A stretch of 6,247 nucleotides of DNA, from assembly GCA_023416195.1 (NCBI GenBank), contig JAEZID010000500.1:1-6247 (forward strand). The letters run 5' to 3'. The stretch is from Pseudomonadota bacterium. GTDB lineage: Bacteria; Pseudomonadota; Alphaproteobacteria; Azospirillales; Azospirillaceae. Below, in pieces: positions 5,214-6,247 of this stretch. The notes under the pieces are model-generated. The model saw only the letters and a program-made list of their open reading frames with translations. It was not told the origin of the DNA and made no database searches. The translations under genes and the position numbers were made by a program. Numbering within the stretch: the stretch's first letter is position 1; each line of letters starts with the position of its first letter.

Positions 5214-5416
5214 TGCGAGGTTCAACCCGTAAACGAAGAGGTCCGCTTGCATCCTCCTTCGTTCATCCGCCGCCCTCATCCGCCCGCGCCCCCGCCTGGG
5301 CTTCCCCGGCGCGGGTTCGGCAGACGGGGCGCACGCCTCGCACCGGCAAGCCCGTTTCAGGCACAGCTGTCGCCGCGCGACATCACGAACCTCCCGCCCC
5401 GCGCGGGGGTTTTTTT
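5214..5416 (+). ncRNA. Candidate structured small RNA or terminated 5' leader of the phoH-like gene
   Basis: The stretch is bounded by a good promoter and a strong intrinsic terminator, giving about 200 nt. Within it I see four stem-loops. The first (5232-5263) pairs AACGAA with TTCGTT and GAGG with CCTC around one bulged C, with an 11-base loop. The second is a perfect 8-bp stem, CCCGCGCC (5283-5290) with GGCGCGGG (5308-5315). The third is TGTCG-CCGCG-CGACA (5368-5382). The fourth is the terminator. CCTCC, complementary to a Shine-Dalgarno core, occurs at 5253-5257 and 5390-5394. Open frames across the stretch run through the terminator or lack ribosome sites, so a protein is unlikely. It is either a free small RNA or a leader whose readthrough feeds phoH, which starts 43 bases after the T run. 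Both the start point and the function are inferred. Confidence 0.4.
5388..5416 (+). terminator. Rho-independent terminator upstream of the phoH-like gene
   Basis: AACC (5388-5391), a bulged T, and CCCGC (5393-5397) pair with GCGGG (5403-5407) and GGTT (5408-5411) around a 5-base loop. The T run covers 5410-5416 (seven Ts). Polarity is plus-strand. It ends transcription that began upstream, not that of phoH. Confidence 0.8.
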
Positions 5417-5459
5417 GTGCCCGGAGCGCCGCCAACCAACGTGACGTGAGGAGAGCGAC

Positions 5460-6200
5460 ATGGCCAAGCGCCAGAGCAAAGGCAGCGCTGTCACGGCGAG
5501 CGAGTCCAAGGTCCACCCGCTGTTCCCCGCCACCGGCTGGGATCCGCTGGGCATGGGCGACGACCGTCGCGACCAGAGCTATCTCCGGAAGGTCAAACCG
5601 CAAAGCCCCAACCAGGGCCGCCTGATGGAGGCGATCCGGGACCACAGCCTCGTGGTCGCCCTGGGGCCGGCGGGCACGGGCAAGACCTATCTGGCGATCT
5701 CCTCCGCCGTCGAAGCCCTGGAAGCGGGCAAGGTGGACCGCATCGTGCTCTCCCGCCCGGCCATCGAGGCGGGCGAGAGCATCGGCTATCTGCCGGGCGA
5801 CATGCACGAGAAGATGGCTCCCTTCCTGCGCCCGCTCTACGACGCGCTGAGCGAGCGGCTGGGGTCCAAGCGGCTGCGCGCCCTGATGGCCGAGGGCACC
5901 ATCGAGATCGCGCCGGTCGGCTTCATGCGCGGTCGCACGCTGAACAACGCCTTCGTGGTGATCGACGAGGCGCAGAACTGCACCTACGCGCAGATCAAGA
6001 TGCTGCTGACGCGCCTGGGCTGGCATTCCACCATGGTGCTGACCGGCGACCCGGACCAGTCCGACCTTCTGGACAACCTGTCCGGACTGTCGGAGATCGC
6101 CCGCCGGCTGGAGGCGGTGGAGGGCATCGAGGTCGTCCGCCTGACCGAGACGGACATCGTCCGCCATCCGCTGGTCGCCAGCATGCTGACCGTCCTCTGA
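5460..6200 (+). CDS. PhoH family P-loop ATPase (short form)
   Basis: A 246-residue cytoplasmic ATPase of the PhoH family. Walker A GPAGTGKT is at 69-76 and Walker B VVIDEAQN at 166-173. The conserved LSRPAIEAGESIGYLPGD (97-114), FMRGRTL (155-161), TGDPDQ (195-200) and DIVRHPLV (232-239) complete the family pattern. The nucleotide-binding core resembles the ATPase part of superfamily 1 helicases, and family members are linked to phosphate starvation, RNA metabolism or ribosome maturation. Substrates are poorly known. The N-terminal 45 residues are polar and probably flexible. This is shorter than the roughly 340-350-residue YbeZ/PhoH proteins and no ybeY lies beside it, so I avoid a firm symbol. 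The ATG has GAGGAG about 6 bases upstream. The gene follows a terminator by 43 bases and is followed by a terminator-like hairpin, so it is probably transcribed alone or by readthrough of its leader. Confidence 0.93.
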   Translation: MAKRQSKGSAVTASESKVHPLFPATGWDPLGMGDDRRDQSYLRKVKPQSPNQGRLMEAIRDHSLVVALGPAGTGKTYLAISSAVEALEAGKVDRIVLSRPAIEAGESIGYLPGDMHEKMAPFLRPLYDALSERLGSKRLRALMAEGTIEIAPVGFMRGRTLNNAFVVIDEAQNCTYAQIKMLLTRLGWHSTMVLTGDPDQSDLLDNLSGLSEIARRLEAVEGIEVVRLTETDIVRHPLVASMLTVL

Positions 6201-6218
6201 GGATGGGACGATAAAGAA

Positions 6219-6247
6219 CCGGCGGGAGGCCACCGGCCTTCCGCCGG
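6219..6247 (+). terminator. Terminator hairpin after the phoH-like gene (cut by window end)
   Basis: A 13-bp stem, CCGGCGGGAGGCC (6219-6231) with GGCCTTCCGCCGG (6235-6247), has one G-T wobble and a 3-base loop. It starts 18 bases past the stop codon. AAAGAA precedes it; if the sequence beyond the window continues with Ts, it is a complete and possibly bidirectional terminator. Confidence 0.7.

Noticed and set aside
5219..5228. GGTTCAACCC resembling a tRNA T-arm
   Set aside because: The flanking bases cannot form the 5-bp T stem and there is no acceptor or anticodon arm around it.
4792..5232. Plus-strand open frame of 146 codons in the minC-phoH gap
   Set aside because: Third-position GC bias is weak, there is no spaced ribosome site (AAGG is almost touching the ATG), no domain is recognisable, and it overlaps the palindrome and promoter.
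5384..5412. General-stress (EcfG, GGAAC-N16-CGTT) promoter before phoH
   Set aside because: Only a GAAC...GTT resemblance is present, and it is explained by the two arms of the terminator hairpin.
4860..5416. Known housekeeping RNAs (SRP RNA, RNase P RNA, tmRNA, 6S RNA)
   Set aside because: None of the conserved signatures I know for SRP RNA, RNase P RNA or tmRNA is present on either strand. The usual genomic neighbours of 6S RNA are absent, though 6S cannot be fully excluded by eye.
5151..5449. Plus-strand frame beginning ATG at 5151 (also open from 4916)
   Set aside because: It reads straight through the intrinsic terminator and T run, has no Shine-Dalgarno, and is a Pro/Arg/Ser-rich sequence typical of non-coding GC-rich DNA.
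5202..6233. Minus-strand 343-codon frame opposite phoH
   Set aside because: It is an antisense shadow. PhoH motifs on the plus strand settle the coding strand.

Overview
The window looks like chromosome from a GC-rich alphaproteobacterium, most likely a Rhodospirillales member such as Azospirillum or a relative. This rests on roughly two-thirds GC, strong G/C third-codon bias, an alphaproteobacterial-style promoter, and protein character (MinCDE, a short PhoH ATPase, an Aer-type PAS protein, a CRTAC1/UnbV propeller). The genus is inferred by eye, not by a search.

Layout. Positions 1-2922 and on to 4556 are all read on the minus strand; only the right end is read on the plus strand. At the far left, an Aer-type PAS redox/energy sensor (130-654) overlaps by 26 bases the start of a membrane protein that runs off the window (1-155). 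The pair looks like an aerotaxis receptor split into two translationally coupled genes. A near-consensus sigma-54 element lies upstream (764-778). Next is a stand-alone 455-residue FG-GAP/VCBS propeller with a C-terminal ASPIC/UnbV domain and no signal peptide (855-2222). Then comes a complete minC-minD-minE division-site operon (4556 to 2477). It has a MinE with an unusually long charged tail, a TTG-started MinD, an ATGA overlap between minD and minE, and a terminator hairpin that includes the minE stop codon. A REP-like hairpin follows the operon.

Between minC and the plus-strand phoH-like ATPase gene (5460-6200) lie about 900 bases with no convincing protein gene. This gap is rich in structure. 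It holds three overlapping, mutually exclusive hairpins (5037-5122), a perfect 15-base palindrome (5159-5173) just upstream of a good sigma-70 promoter (5179-5207), and a strong intrinsic terminator (5388-5416) only 43 bases before the phoH start codon. Promoter plus terminator define a roughly 200-nt transcript. It could be an undescribed small RNA or a conditional-termination leader of phoH, and it is the most interesting part of the window.

How the genes work together: MinCDE positions the division septum. The PAS/membrane pair probably feeds redox or oxygen information to chemotaxis. PhoH is a P-loop ATPase probably linked to RNA metabolism or stress. The UnbV-type protein has no assigned role. 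No mobile element, CRISPR array, tRNA or rRNA was seen.
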